From the NCBI GenBank assembly GCA_023653055.1, contig JAMNXR010000017.1:1-64000 (forward strand): a DNA stretch of 64,000 nt. Reading direction: 5' to 3'. Positions 43,382-52,022 of this stretch are shown in pieces (the first letter of the stretch is position 1; every line of letters starts with the position of its first letter). The translations under genes and the position numbers were made by a program. Origin of the DNA: Burkholderiaceae bacterium. GTDB lineage: Bacteria; Pseudomonadota; Gammaproteobacteria; Burkholderiales; Burkholderiaceae_B. Under the pieces are notes generated by a model. The model ran no database searches. It worked only from the letters and a program-made list of their open reading frames with translations, and was not told where the DNA came from.

Positions 43382-44442
43382 CCCTCCTCCTCAAAGCGAC
43401 GCAGGTCACTCGAAACTTTAACGTCAAAGCCTCCAAAACATGGTTCGCCAAGCCGCGTGTGTTACGTGCGGTCAACCAGATCTCACTCGAACTCAATTCC
43501 GGTCAAACGTTAGGGCTTGTCGGAGAATCGGGATGCGGAAAATCTACGCTCGCGCGCATGCTGATTGGCTTACTGCCCACCTCAAGCGGTGAGATCACCT
43601 TTGCTGGGCAACCGATTCAAGCCAAACGCAATGCACACTGGCGCGCGCAACGCAGAGACATGCAGATGGTGTATCAAGATCCTCTCGCTGCGCTGGACCG
43701 TCGTCTCAAGATTTTCGATCAGGTCCAAGAACCACTCGTCATTCAAAAAATTGGCGATCGTGCCGCGCAGCTGGCTGCCACTCGCGAGGCGCTTGAATCA
43801 GTCGGAATTGGTCAGGATCTCTATGGCCGCTACCCCCACGAACTCTCCGGCGGACAACGTCAGCGTGTCGTGATGGCACGTGCGCTAGTACTCAAGCCTC
43901 AGTTACTCGTCTGTGACGAGCCTGTATCGGCATTGGATCTCTCGATTCAGGCACAGGTCATTAATTTATTATCCCAACTGCAAAAAAGTCGCAATCTCGC
44001 CATGTTGTTTATCAGTCATGACTTGCGTGTCGTGCGTCATATTTGTGATGACGTCGCGGTTATGTACCTCGGCAAAATCATCGAGCAAGGTCCTGCGAAT
44101 AAAATCTTATCTAATCCAGCGCACCCGTATACGGCTGCGCTGATTTCTGCGGTGTCTCACCCAAATGGTGCACGCGGCTTTCACGGCACTGACAGCAAGC
44201 TCCGCAAACGTATTCTATTGACAGGCGAACCCCCTAACCCGATTGATATCCCAACCGGTTGCGCTTTTCATCCGCGCTGTCCGAGCGTACTAGCACGCTG
44301 CAAGACGCAAGCGCCTGTCAAAACGATGCTTGATGCTCGACACTCGGTTGCTTGTCATTTGCACTCGGGGACTGCTCCACTTGCCTATATGCCCTCAGCA
44401 AATGAATCTTTACTTATCCCTCCAATCGAAGCTCTCGCCTGA
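43378..44442 (+). CDS. ABC importer ATPase, DppF/OppF type
   Basis: 354 residues from the ATG at 43378, overlapping the preceding stop; the track start at 43357 lies inside the previous gene. Walker [12 protein letters not shown]-loop YQDPLAALDRRLKIFDQ, signature LSGGQRQRVVMARALVLKPQLLVCDEPVSALDLSIQAQV and the C-terminal GCAFHPRCPSVLARCKT segment identify the OppF-type partner. It forms a heterodimer with the preceding ATPase. Confidence 0.93.
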   Translation: MTLLLKATQVTRNFNVKASKTWFAKPRVLRAVNQISLELNSGQTLGLVGESGCGKSTLARMLIGLLPTSSGEITFAGQPIQAKRNAHWRAQRRDMQMVYQDPLAALDRRLKIFDQVQEPLVIQKIGDRAAQLAATREALESVGIGQDLYGRYPHELSGGQRQRVVMARALVLKPQLLVCDEPVSALDLSIQAQVINLLSQLQKSRNLAMLFISHDLRVVRHICDDVAVMYLGKIIEQGPANKILSNPAHPYTAALISAVSHPNGARGFHGTDSKLRKRILLTGEPPNPIDIPTGCAFHPRCPSVLARCKTQAPVKTMLDARHSVACHLHSGTAPLAYMPSANESLLIPPIEALA

Positions 44443-45359
44443 TGAACTATTTATTAACACGCGGCGCGCGCTCAGGTCTGACCGTTCTGTTGGTCGTGAC
44501 CTTTACTTTTTTTATCCTGAGAATGTCCGGCGATCCGGCGATGATGATTCTGTCGGCAGACGCGCCGCCTGAAGCCATCGAGGCATTTCGCCAGAGCTGG
44601 GGGCTCGACGCTCCGCTTTCTCACCAGTATTTTGGCTATCTCGGTAATATTCTGGCCGGTAATTTTGGTGTCTCGATGCGTAACGGCGCCTCTGCGATGT
44701 CACTAGTCCTCGAAGCCATCCCCGCCACCCTTGCCATCACACTCCCCGCCTTTGTATTGAAACTACTCCTTGGCATTCCAGCTGGCATATTTGCCGCATT
44801 TCACCGCAATACCTGGATAGACCGGCTCATCATGAGTTTTTCTGTCGCGGGTCACTCGATGCCGAGCTTTGTACTGGGGGTATTGCTAGTTTTGATTTTT
44901 GCTGTGTCGTTAGGATGGTTTCCGAGTGGCGGCTATGCCTCATGGGAGCATGCGATTTTACCCATTATTACTTTATCGATTGGTGGTGCGGCCGTGCTCG
45001 CCCGTTACACCCGTTCAGCCATGCTTGAGGTACTCGGTCAGCCTTACATCCGTGCAGCTTCCGCCAAGGGGCTGAGTTGGCGTCTTGTTGTCATCCGTCA
45101 TGCTCTGCCCAATGCAGCAGCACCCATTTTGACTATTATGGGCTTGATGCTTGGTGCCCTCATCGCTGGCGCAGTCGTAGTGGAAAGTGTATTTTCCTGG
45201 CCGGGTGTCGGCCGGTTGATTGTCTCGGCGGTTGCCAATCGAGATCTCGCCGTCGTGCAAGCAGCTTTGCTACTAGTGACATTCAGCATGGTGGGCGCTA
45301 ATTTACTGGTCGATGCACTTAACGTGATGATCGATCCTAAAATACGGTCATCCAAGTAG
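44442..45359 (+). CDS. ABC importer permease, DppB type
   Basis: 305 residues with six membrane helices. FFILRMSGDPAMMILSADAPPEAIEAFRQSWGLDAPLSHQYFGYLGNILAGNFGVSMRNG is the periplasmic loop that DppB/OppB-type permeases share. The EAA-like loop ARYTRSAMLEVLGQPYIRAASAKGLSWRLVVIRHALPNAAAPILTIMG couples to the ATPases. Start and previous stop overlap (TGATG). Confidence 0.93.
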   Translation: MNYLLTRGARSGLTVLLVVTFTFFILRMSGDPAMMILSADAPPEAIEAFRQSWGLDAPLSHQYFGYLGNILAGNFGVSMRNGASAMSLVLEAIPATLAITLPAFVLKLLLGIPAGIFAAFHRNTWIDRLIMSFSVAGHSMPSFVLGVLLVLIFAVSLGWFPSGGYASWEHAILPIITLSIGGAAVLARYTRSAMLEVLGQPYIRAASAKGLSWRLVVIRHALPNAAAPILTIMGLMLGALIAGAVVVESVFSWPGVGRLIVSAVANRDLAVVQAALLLVTFSMVGANLLVDALNVMIDPKIRSSK

Positions 45360-45368
45360 GAGAGTGAG

Positions 45369-46235
45369 ATGACAACACTGACACTCAAGCTCTCCAGCCT
45401 TCGCGGTCATTTACTCCGCTGTCCAGCCCTTGTGTTGATCGGCTGGATTTGGCTAGCAGTCATGCTGTTTGTCGCGCTCTTTGCCGAGGTCTTAACGCCC
45501 TACGTTTATACCGCGCTTGACTTGTCGGCGAGACTACAGCCTCCGGTTGGCTTTGGTGGACAGAGCAATCATCTTTTAGGCACCGACGAACTCGGACGTG
45601 ATGTCATGTCACGACTGATTACCTCTATTCGGATGAGCTTACTTATTGCATTTGCCAGTACGTTGATTTCTGCGTCGATCGGTTTAACGTTGGGCTTTTT
45701 GGCGGCACGCTTTCGAGGCTGGGTTGAGCAAGCGGTGATGGTGGCGATTGATTTTCAGGCCTCAATCCCCTTTATGCTGATTGCACTCGCAGTATTGGCG
45801 TTTTTTGGAAATACGCTAGTACTGTTTATCTGCCTCATGGGGTGCCATGGTTGGGAGCGCACGGCGCGCATCACGCGCAACTTGACAGTCTCCGCGATCG
45901 AGCAAGGCTATGCCAATGCAGTTCAAGCCCTCGGTGCAAGCACGTGGCGCATTTACTTTCGACATATCTTGCCCAACATCGCCAGCACCTTGATCGTCAG
46001 TATGACGCTGACCTTTCCAGAAGTCATTTTGCTCGAGTCTGGCTTATCGTTTTTAGGTTTGGGCGTACAAGCTCCTCTTACCAGCCTAGGCAATATGGTG
46101 GGTTATGGGCGCGAATATCTGCAATCCGCTCCATGGATCTTGCTGGCCCCAGCTTCGATTATCGTACTGACCACCCTTTCAATTTCCTTAGTGGGCGACT
46201 GGATACGCGACAAGCTCGATCCGACGCTGCAATAA
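45369..46235 (+). CDS. ABC importer permease, DppC type
   Basis: 288 residues with about six helices. HLLGTDELGRDVMSRLITSIRMSLLIAFASTLISASIGLTLGFLA is the DppC/OppC signature (GTDxxGRDxxSR), and EQGYANAVQALGASTWRIYFRHILPNIASTLIVSM is the EAA-type loop. It completes the importer with the DppB-type partner. The binding-protein gene, two ATPases and two permeases form a complete set, followed by the hydrolase 53 bases on. Confidence 0.93.
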   Translation: MTTLTLKLSSLRGHLLRCPALVLIGWIWLAVMLFVALFAEVLTPYVYTALDLSARLQPPVGFGGQSNHLLGTDELGRDVMSRLITSIRMSLLIAFASTLISASIGLTLGFLAARFRGWVEQAVMVAIDFQASIPFMLIALAVLAFFGNTLVLFICLMGCHGWERTARITRNLTVSAIEQGYANAVQALGASTWRIYFRHILPNIASTLIVSMTLTFPEVILLESGLSFLGLGVQAPLTSLGNMVGYGREYLQSAPWILLAPASIIVLTTLSISLVGDWIRDKLDPTLQ

Positions 46236-46288
46236 ACCAACAACAGTTACAACAAATCCTGACATCAATTTAATGAGGAAGACTATTC

Positions 46289-47833
46289 ATGACACGCGCT
46301 AAAAAAAATGTACTCATGATTGTGGTGGATCAATGGCGTGGCGATACGCTCGGCAAGCTGGGTCATCCAACAGTGAAAACGCCAAACATCGATGCGCTCG
46401 CCAACGAAGGCGTGACGTTTGCAAAACACTACACGCAAGCCGTTCCTTGCGGTCCAGGTCGCGCCTCGATGCTGACCGGTCTCTATATGATGACGCACCG
46501 CGCGGTTCAAAATACTATTCCGCTTGATGCGCGGCATACCAACATCGCCAAAGAAGTCCGCAAAGCAGGTTACGAGCCCGCACTTGTCGGCTACACGACC
46601 ACAACGCCCGACCCTCGTGAGACTTCCCATCAAGATCCACGCTTTAAAGTGCTCGGTGCGGACATGGAAGGCTGGAAACCTGTCGGCTCTTGGGGCCTAA
46701 AAATGGAAGCCTATTTTGCCTGGGTCAAAGCCAAGGGCTATCCCGTTCCTAAAATCCCAACGAATATCTGGTTGCCCAAAGGTCAAGACGAAGACGACAT
46801 CGGTGCAACGGCCAAGCCAAGCATGATCCCTGCTGAACTGTCAGACACCTCTTTCTTTACAGACCGTGCGTTGGAGTATCTCAAAGGTACAGAGAACAAA
46901 CCTTGGTTTCTGCATCTAGGCTATTACCGTCCGCACCCACCTTTTATTGCCCCAGAGCCCTACAACGCGATGTATAAGCCTGAGGACTGCCCGGCCCCCA
47001 TTCGCGCAGAATCCGTGGATATCGAAGCAGCACAACACCCAATGCTGGAGTTTTATCTCAAGTCGATTGAGCGCAAAAAGTTTTTCGAACACGGTCAGGG
47101 TATGGGTGCCGACATGACAGAACAAGAAGTCTTACAAATGCGGGCGACCTATTACGGACTGATGTCCGAAGTCGACGCACATGTCGGACGTGTCTGTGAC
47201 TATCTCAAGCAAACCGGTCAGTGGGATAACACCTTGGTGATTCTCACCAGCGACCATGGCGAGCAACTCGGTGACCATCACCTGATGGGTAAACTTGGCT
47301 ATTTTGACCAGAGCTATCATATCCCCATGATCGTGCGCGACCCTAGTGAGTCGGCAAATCTTACCCGTGGCAAGATCGTCCGTCAGTTCACTGAGACGGT
47401 CGATACGATGCCGACGATTCTCGAATGGATGGGCCTCCCCGTGCCACGCACTTGCGATGGCGAGTCACTCCTGCCTTTTATACACCATGCTGAAGCGCCT
47501 GCTGGCTGGCGTACTGAAGTCCACTACGAGTTCGACTTTAGAAATATTTTCTATTCCAAACCAGAAGACTATCTCGGACTTGACATGGATGAGTGCTCGT
47601 TATCTGTGATCCAAAACGATCACTATAAATACGTGCATTTCGCAGCCTTGCCTCCCTTGTTTTTTGATTTAGAAAAAGATCCGGGTCAGATGCGCAACCT
47701 TGCTAAAGATCCCGCTTACGCAACACAGATGTTGGATATGGCTCAGAAAATGCTGAATTGGAAACTCAAGCATGCGGATCGTACGCTCACCGGCTATGCA
47801 GCGTCGCCTGAGGGGTTAGTATCAAGACTATGA
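46289..47833 (+). CDS. Phosphonate monoester hydrolase / phosphodiesterase (FGly alkaline phosphatase fold)
   Basis: 514 residues, the usual length of phosphonate monoester hydrolases. VDQWRGDTL (metal Asp14) and VPCGPGRASMLTGLY contain the formylglycine motif CxPxR (Cys54); TSDHGEQLGDHHLMGKLGYFD carries further metal ligands. Stretches such as HRAVQNTIPLDARHTNIAKE, FLHLGYYRPHPPFIAPEPYNAMY, IEAAQHPMLEFY and DHYKYVHFAALPPLFFDL follow the Rhizobium/Burkholderia enzymes closely as I recall them. It hydrolyses phosphonate monoesters and phosphodiesters, and often sulfate esters promiscuously. There is no signal peptide, so substrate must be imported by the preceding ABC system. FGly needs a maturase encoded elsewhere. 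GAGGAAG precedes the ATG. Confidence 0.9.
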   Translation: MTRAKKNVLMIVVDQWRGDTLGKLGHPTVKTPNIDALANEGVTFAKHYTQAVPCGPGRASMLTGLYMMTHRAVQNTIPLDARHTNIAKEVRKAGYEPALVGYTTTTPDPRETSHQDPRFKVLGADMEGWKPVGSWGLKMEAYFAWVKAKGYPVPKIPTNIWLPKGQDEDDIGATAKPSMIPAELSDTSFFTDRALEYLKGTENKPWFLHLGYYRPHPPFIAPEPYNAMYKPEDCPAPIRAESVDIEAAQHPMLEFYLKSIERKKFFEHGQGMGADMTEQEVLQMRATYYGLMSEVDAHVGRVCDYLKQTGQWDNTLVILTSDHGEQLGDHHLMGKLGYFDQSYHIPMIVRDPSESANLTRGKIVRQFTETVDTMPTILEWMGLPVPRTCDGESLLPFIHHAEAPAGWRTEVHYEFDFRNIFYSKPEDYLGLDMDECSLSVIQNDHYKYVHFAALPPLFFDLEKDPGQMRNLAKDPAYATQMLDMAQKMLNWKLKHADRTLTGYAASPEGLVSRL

Positions 47834-48495
47834 ATCCCCTTGCCACACTATTACTAAACAAAGAAGCCATCGTGTTTGATCTCGATGGCACGCTACTGCA
47901 TACCGAGCCAGATATTCGCATGGCGATCAATGCAGCGTTGACTGAATGCGGACATAGAACAATTGACCCGAACGTCGAACTCCCCAACCTACATGGCCCC
48001 TCCCGTGAACTAGTTGGAAGCGCCGTCGCCCTAGTCGATTTTCCTGAAGAAGGCTTAGACGTTTTAATCCCCGCCTACCAGAGACATTACAAAGTTCAAG
48101 CACACGCCCATTCAAATCTCTATCCAGGTGTCATGTCGCTGTTGGAGAACCTGCGAGATCGCGACATTAAACTTGCGATTTGCACCAATAAAATCGAAGC
48201 GAATGCACGCCATGCCTTAACAAAAACGGGCATTATCGATTTCTTTGATGTGATCACGGGTTCAGATACGACAGCCTTTCCCAAGCCACACCCCCTACCC
48301 TTGTCTCACACACTCAAGGAACTGGATGTTGCGCACGCGCATGCCGTACTAATTGGCGACACACATGTCGATGCGCGCTGCGCAGCGCGTTGCAATGTCG
48401 ACTTTATTTTGCATCAAAATGGCTATGGAAGACCCAGCGAAGCCGACTATCGGATCGCTGGGCAATTCAATACTTATGACAGCGTGTTTTCTTAG
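47830..48495 (+). CDS. HAD-superfamily phosphatase (phosphoglycolate phosphatase-like)
   Basis: 221 residues. Motif I is FDLDGTLLHTEPDI, motif II appears as LAICTNK, motif III Lys as FPKPHPLP and motif IV as IGDTHVDARCA. The cap is of the helical type used by Gph/beta-phosphoglucomutase relatives. It overlaps the hydrolase stop (ATGA), so the two are made together. It could dephosphorylate the monoester or small phospho-alcohol released by the hydrolase, but that is inference. Confidence 0.88.
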   Translation: MNPLATLLLNKEAIVFDLDGTLLHTEPDIRMAINAALTECGHRTIDPNVELPNLHGPSRELVGSAVALVDFPEEGLDVLIPAYQRHYKVQAHAHSNLYPGVMSLLENLRDRDIKLAICTNKIEANARHALTKTGIIDFFDVITGSDTTAFPKPHPLPLSHTLKELDVAHAHAVLIGDTHVDARCAARCNVDFILHQNGYGRPSEADYRIAGQFNTYDSVFS

Positions 48496-48521
48496 TCTAT
48501 CACTGTGTTAAAAGTCAGGAG

Positions 48522-48553
48522 ATGGCAAGCTCAATCAATCAGCTTGCCATTTT
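48522..48553. terminator. Terminator between convergent HAD and phosphodiesterase genes
   Basis: ATGGCAAGCT and AGCTTGCCAT form a 10-bp perfect stem around CAATCAATC, with TTTT after it on the + strand. It overlaps the last codons of the minus-strand gene. Confidence 0.75.
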
Positions 48554-49355
48554 CACGAAAGGGATGCGGACCATCATAGGGTCCGACGAACGCAAGGTGT
48601 GTCACTAATCCCTCTGGCGGCGACCAGCCAAACACACGATATGCGGGCGGCTCTAACATCCAAGTCGATGCAGCGTCCTCGGTCAGATTGAGTGTGACTT
48701 GATGAGCCGGCGAAGGGGTTGTGCTGGCAATCGTTCCGGCAAAGCGAACATCAATCGCACGATGTAGGTGTCCACAAATGACGCGCTCAACATTTGGATG
48801 ACGACTAATAATTTCCTTGAGACGCTCCACGCCACCCTGCATGCCGATCTTATCCATATGACCGATCATGGTCGTAAAAGGCGGATGATGCATCGCCACC
48901 ACGACGGGTTTACCACTATTTTTTTGGAGCTTTTGCTCCAGCCAGTCCAACCGCTCTTGACAGAGTGTGCCTCCACTTTCGCCTGGGATGCTCGTATCCA
49001 ACGTCAATAAGGTTAGCGGTCCGATTTCCACCTCATATTGAATAAAACCAGACGCGCCAAGATATGTATGGTCAGGAAACGCCGCGCGCAATCCCTCGCG
49101 TGTATCGTGATTACCTGGCATCAAGTAAACAGGGATATCGAGGGGCGCAATCAGCTCCGCTAGATGCTGATACTCTAACTCACGACCAAAATCTGTTAGA
49201 TCACCCGTCATCACCACCGCAAGGGGCTTTTGCCGCAAAGACATGACCGACTCCACAGCACGGCGCAAGTAAGGCGCAGTGTCTAGCTTGCCATACGCTA
49301 GGCGACCAGGCTCACGAATATGGGTATCGGATAATTGAACGAAAGAAATGGTCAT
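48531..49355 (-). CDS. Metallophosphoesterase, GpdQ/CpdA-like phosphodiesterase
   Basis: 274 residues. The calcineurin-like metal motifs are present: QLSDTHIREPG (DxH), TGDLTDFGRELEYQ (GDxxD/G), MPGNHDTREGL (GNHD), MHHPPF and CGHLHRAID (GHxH). The length and LxLIPGNHDxxxxL layout resemble the glycerophosphodiesterase GpdQ and cAMP phosphodiesterase CpdA. Being last in an operon with a phospho-compound-type ABC importer, it most likely hydrolyses an imported phosphodiester. No signal peptide, so cytoplasmic. Confidence 0.87.
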   Translation of the reverse strand: MTISFVQLSDTHIREPGRLAYGKLDTAPYLRRAVESVMSLRQKPLAVVMTGDLTDFGRELEYQHLAELIAPLDIPVYLMPGNHDTREGLRAAFPDHTYLGASGFIQYEVEIGPLTLLTLDTSIPGESGGTLCQERLDWLEQKLQKNSGKPVVVAMHHPPFTTMIGHMDKIGMQGGVERLKEIISRHPNVERVICGHLHRAIDVRFAGTIASTTPSPAHQVTLNLTEDAASTWMLEPPAYRVFGWSPPEGLVTHLAFVGPYDGPHPFRENGKLID

Positions 49356-49357
49356 GT

Positions 49358-50407
49358 TTAAGACTCCTTGGCAGATATGAATGAAGTGGGCGAAATATCG
49401 ATAGATACCGTATCTCCCTGTTGATAGCGCGCATCCCTTGACACATCAAGAACAAGTGGATCTTGATCACTTACACGCACGCGAAGTTGTATGTGATCTC
49501 CCCGAAAACTTCGCTGCAAAATCATGCCTTGCACGCGGTCAGACTGCGGCTCCCCAATTACGATATCCTCAGGTCGAACCAGTAGTTCTTGACCGAGATG
49601 GGTTGGGACATGAAAGATCGAGGAGCCAATCACAAATAAACCCTCTTGCGTGCGTGAGTGGTTGCGACGCAAGATATTGACGCGCCCTAAAAAGTTCGCT
49701 ACAAAGGCATGATTGGGTTGCCGATATAGCACTTCGGGATCACCCACTTGAATGATCTCTCCCGCACGCATGACCGCCATACGATCCGCGATGGCCATCG
49801 CCTCTTGCTGATCATGTGTCACATAGACCGCTGTCATCCCCAACCGACGTAGCAATTCAGCCAACTCGTCACGCAATGCCTCTTTCAACTTACTATCGAG
49901 CGCAGTCAGGGGTTCGTCCAACAGCAATACTCTGGGGCCTGCCGCAACGGCACGCGCAAGCGCGACGCGTTGCTTTTGCCCGCCCGATAGCTCTGCAGGG
50001 CGTTTATGCTCTAGACCACCGAGTCGGACCAAATCAATCAACTCTCCGACTGTTTTTTTCCGAATTGAAGCGTCTACGCCCTGCACCTTTAAACCGTATT
50101 CAATATTGCGTTCTACAGACATGTGAGGAAATAGGGCGTAATGTTGAAACACCATTCCGACGCGACGCTGCTCGATGGGCCGAGCCGTCACCTCCTGATC
50201 ACCAAAAAATATCTGGCCACCTGCATCTGTCGTTTCAAGTCCCGCCAAAATGCGCAGCAAGGTGGTTTTTCCACAACCTGAGGGTCCAAGCAGCGCCATA
50301 ATTTCACCAGGCTCTACCTTTAGATTCGTGGGCTTTAGACCTTGCGTTCCATCTGGATAGGTTTTTGCACACCCAACCGCAGTCAAAGCAATTTGTTCAA
50401 GTTCCAT
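49358..50407 (-). CDS. ABC importer ATPase, spermidine/2-aminoethylphosphonate type
   Basis: 349 residues from the ATG at 50407 (MELEQIALTAVG); the track ORF has a 20-residue false leader running into the permease gene. Walker A GPSGCGKTTL, Q-loop FQHYALFPHMSVERNIEYGL, signature LSGGQKQRVALARAVAAGPRVLLLDEPLTALD and a C-terminal TOBE-type domain (LLVRPEDIVIGEP) are clear. This is the PotA/CysA/PhnT group. Its start overlaps the permease end by 11 bases. Followed by the phosphodiesterase two bases later. Confidence 0.9.
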   Translation of the reverse strand: MELEQIALTAVGCAKTYPDGTQGLKPTNLKVEPGEIMALLGPSGCGKTTLLRILAGLETTDAGGQIFFGDQEVTARPIEQRRVGMVFQHYALFPHMSVERNIEYGLKVQGVDASIRKKTVGELIDLVRLGGLEHKRPAELSGGQKQRVALARAVAAGPRVLLLDEPLTALDSKLKEALRDELAELLRRLGMTAVYVTHDQQEAMAIADRMAVMRAGEIIQVGDPEVLYRQPNHAFVANFLGRVNILRRNHSRTQEGLFVIGSSIFHVPTHLGQELLVRPEDIVIGEPQSDRVQGMILQRSFRGDHIQLRVRVSDQDPLVLDVSRDARYQQGDTVSIDISPTSFISAKES

Positions 50408-51185
50408 AGCGTTTTTGTACGAGATTAGCGACCACGTTGAGTAGCCACAACAATGGTAAGACGACAATGAAAAACATCAAGGTGTAGGCAGAACCAATTT
50501 CAATACGCATCGAAGCGTAACTATCCGCCAGACCAACAGGTAGTGTGCGAGTCAGCGGTGTGTGTAAAAGCCAAGTTAAATTGAACTCACCGATGGAAAG
50601 CGTAAACACCATCAGGCCGCCCGCAACAATAGAAGGCAACACCACAGGAACAAGCACAGTAAGAAAGCGCGTCATAAAGCCTGCCCCCAGAGACCTTGCC
50701 GCCTCCTCAATTGAGGCGATCTCAGCCCGCTGAAAAGCCGCACTCACTGTGCGCACCATAAAAGGCAACGTAAACACCATATGCCCCACCAGAATAAACG
50801 CATAGCTCTGCCTAAAGTCTCGCCACTCTCCATAGGTCAGAATAAGGGCGAGACCTGTCGCAAGCCCGGGTACGGCTACAGGCAACGTCAATATCTCCTC
50901 AAAACTTCTTGCCCAACGACCACGTGCGCGTGCCAAGGCATAGGCACACGGTACGCCAATCAAGGCATTACCAATCACGCAGCTGGTCGCAATCAAAATC
51001 GAGGCATATACCGTGGATCCATACTGACTAAAGACATGGACCACCCATTCCAGTGTTAACCCACTCGCAAGGCCACGGCTATATTGCTGTAGAAAAGCAG
51101 CCGTAATCGACAGCACCATTGGACTGATCATAAACAGCAACACCGTTGCCGTCAGTGTCGCCAAAATGGGCGATCGACTATTCAT
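50397..51185 (-). CDS. ABC importer permease (PotC/PhnV type)
   Basis: 262 residues from the ATG at 51185, which has GGAGT eight bases upstream; the track start at 51224 falls inside the preceding permease gene. Six helices are visible, and the EAA loop reads EIASIEEAARSLGAGFMTRFLTVLVPVVLPSIVAGGLMVFTLSIGEF. It pairs with the permease just upstream. The ATPase gene overlaps its last 11 bases. Confidence 0.9.
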   Translation of the reverse strand: MNSRSPILATLTATVLLFMISPMVLSITAAFLQQYSRGLASGLTLEWVVHVFSQYGSTVYASILIATSCVIGNALIGVPCAYALARARGRWARSFEEILTLPVAVPGLATGLALILTYGEWRDFRQSYAFILVGHMVFTLPFMVRTVSAAFQRAEIASIEEAARSLGAGFMTRFLTVLVPVVLPSIVAGGLMVFTLSIGEFNLTWLLHTPLTRTLPVGLADSYASMRIEIGSAYTLMFFIVVLPLLWLLNVVANLVQKRYGT

Positions 51186-51204
51186 TTGAGTACTCCGAGC
51201 CTTG

Positions 51205-52020
51205 TCATAGTGCGACTCGCCCACCCGTCCAGCGTCCCATCAAAAACAAGGATAGCCAAGTCAACAAGCCAAGAGACAAGGACAAGGACGCAGCCAACGG
51301 AAAATTCGCGTAATTGGTGAATTCGTTATAGATGGTGATGGGCAGGACTTCAAACTTGCTGGCAAGCGTGAACGCAGTACCAAAGGCTCCCATCGAGGTG
51401 GCAAAGACAATTGCCGCACAAGCAGCAGTCGTCGGTAGTAACTGTGGCAACCAAGCGTCCCAAAGCACGTGAAAGCGATTCGCCCCTAGCGAGCGTGCCG
51501 CTTCTTCGATAGAGCGATCCATACCTTGAGCAGCGGCGGTATAACTAGCAATCACTCTGGGTAAGGAGAAATATAGATACGCCAGAAACAATCCCGTCAA
51601 ACCATAGGCGAAAGTGACACGCCCGAGACCGATACTTTCAAATAAATCGGCAACAGCACCCTGCCGGCCTCCCAACAAAATAATAAAAAATCCTACCACC
51701 ACACCTGGAAAAGAAAGCGGTAGCGTCAATAGTGCAAGTAAAAAACGTCTTCCAAACACTTTGGGTTTAGCAAGGTACAAACCCACCGCCAAACCAAGTA
51801 TGAGTGTGGCTGCGGTCACCACCAAGGATAAAAGAAGGGTATTGATCAAACTTGTCGCATAACGTGAATCGATCAATATCGCGAAGTATGTTTCCCAACC
51901 TTTGGCTGCAGGCAGCGCGATCAATTGCGTGATAGGCAACAACCAAAATGCCATAAAAAATATTGCGACGGGCATCAGACACGCAGTGAGCACGCGCTGC
52001 GCGCCTGAACCCGAAGACAT
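51205..52020 (-). CDS. ABC importer permease (PotB/PhnU type)
   Basis: 271 residues with six helices. The EAA loop is clear: DRSIEEAARSLGANRFHVLWDAWLPQLLPTTAACAAIVFATSMGAFGTAFTLAS. FLLALLTLPLSFPGVVVGFFIILLGG is a typical third or fourth helix region. It follows the binding-protein gene by two bases and is the first of two permeases. Confidence 0.9.
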   Translation of the reverse strand: MSSGSGAQRVLTACLMPVAIFFMAFWLLPITQLIALPAAKGWETYFAILIDSRYATSLINTLLLSLVVTAATLILGLAVGLYLAKPKVFGRRFLLALLTLPLSFPGVVVGFFIILLGGRQGAVADLFESIGLGRVTFAYGLTGLFLAYLYFSLPRVIASYTAAAQGMDRSIEEAARSLGANRFHVLWDAWLPQLLPTTAACAAIVFATSMGAFGTAFTLASKFEVLPITIYNEFTNYANFPLAASLSLSLGLLTWLSLFLMGRWTGGRVAL

Positions 52021-52022
52021 GA

